DNA from: DASYHS01 sp035998295
GTDB taxonomy: Bacteria; Pseudomonadota; Alphaproteobacteria; Azospirillales; Azospirillaceae
Length of the DNA: 5,243 nucleotides
Reading direction: 5' to 3'
NCBI RefSeq assembly: GCF_035998295.1
Contig: NZ_DASYHS010000252.1
Span: forward strand, 1 to 5,243
Shown here in pieces: positions 5,054 to 5,243 of this stretch (position 1 is the first letter of the stretch; every line of letters starts with the position of its first letter). A program made the position numbers and the translations under genes. The notes beneath the pieces were generated by a model. That model ran no database searches. It saw only the letters and a program-made list of their open reading frames with translations, and was not told the DNA's origin.

Positions 5054-5243
5054 ATGATCTTCACCAGCGACAACGTCGTAGGCGCGGCACCCGAGATCCT
5101 GTCGGCCCTGGTCGAGGCGGCGAACGCCGGCCCGATGGCCTCCTACGGGGCGGACCCGCTGAGCGCGAGCGTGGCCCGCCGCATGGCGGAGCTGTTCGAG
5201 ACCGAGGTGGAGGTGTTCCCGGTCGCGACCGGCACGGCGGCGA
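5054..5243 (+). CDS. ltaE: L-threonine aldolase, low-specificity type (5' part, cut by window end)
   Basis: Sixty-three residues are visible, starting MIFTSDNVVGAAPEIL. This N-terminus, the SYGADPL segment (30-36) and VFPVATGTAA (54-63) match pyridoxal-phosphate-dependent threonine aldolases of the beta-eliminating lyase family. The ATGTAA segment corresponds to the conserved turn that holds the cofactor phosphate. These enzymes cleave L-threonine or L-allo-threonine to glycine and acetaldehyde in the cytoplasm. The lysine that binds the cofactor lies beyond the window, so activity cannot be judged. The start is supported by family alignment from memory. No strong ribosome site is visible just upstream, though a purine-rich GAGCAGAGA lies at 5028-5036. 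The gene is divergent from rluD; no functional link to rluD or rpoH is evident. Confidence 0.88.
   Translation, partial: MIFTSDNVVGAAPEILSALVEAANAGPMASYGADPLSASVARRMAELFETEVEVFPVATGTAA

Overview
The window looks like a chromosomal segment of a high-GC alphaproteobacterium, most likely of the Rhodospirillales/Azospirillum type. The reasons are very high GC with G/C-biased third codon positions, an RpoH of alphaproteobacterial type, an rluD-rpoH gene pair read in the same direction, and an L-threonine aldolase start of the form common in that class. The genus is inferred; no rRNA or other taxonomic marker is present. No mobile element, tRNA, rRNA or CRISPR array is visible.

Layout from left to right. 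(1) Positions 1-52 may hold the start of a leftward gene that leaves the window. (2) Positions 53-234 are a non-coding, locally AT-richer divergent region with three GANTC sites in 32 bp. (3) Positions 235-2283 (+) encode a 682-residue tail-anchored protein with a degenerate, kinase-like N-terminal domain. Positions 2296-2787 (+) encode a small multi-pass membrane protein 12 bp downstream with a strong ribosome binding site; the two look like one operon. (4) Positions 2781-2834 are a short convergent junction with a 13-bp tandem repeat and a possible hairpin terminator. (5) rpoH lies at 2835-3722 (-), with a structured 136-bp leader. (6) rluD lies at 3859-4938 (-), upstream of rpoH on the same strand. 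(7) A 115-bp divergent spacer precedes the start of a threonine aldolase gene at 5054 (+), cut by the window end.

Two parts are well understood: rpoH is the heat-shock sigma factor and rluD makes pseudouridines in 23S rRNA. The least understood part is the pseudokinase/membrane-protein pair. Its first protein keeps the kinase fold signature and the catalytic-loop Asp and Asn, but lacks a recognisable glycine-rich loop, beta-3 lysine and DFG motif. It also carries about 390 further residues of unknown function that end in a coiled coil and a C-terminal membrane anchor. This pair is the best candidate here for an undescribed membrane-associated signalling or scaffold module.
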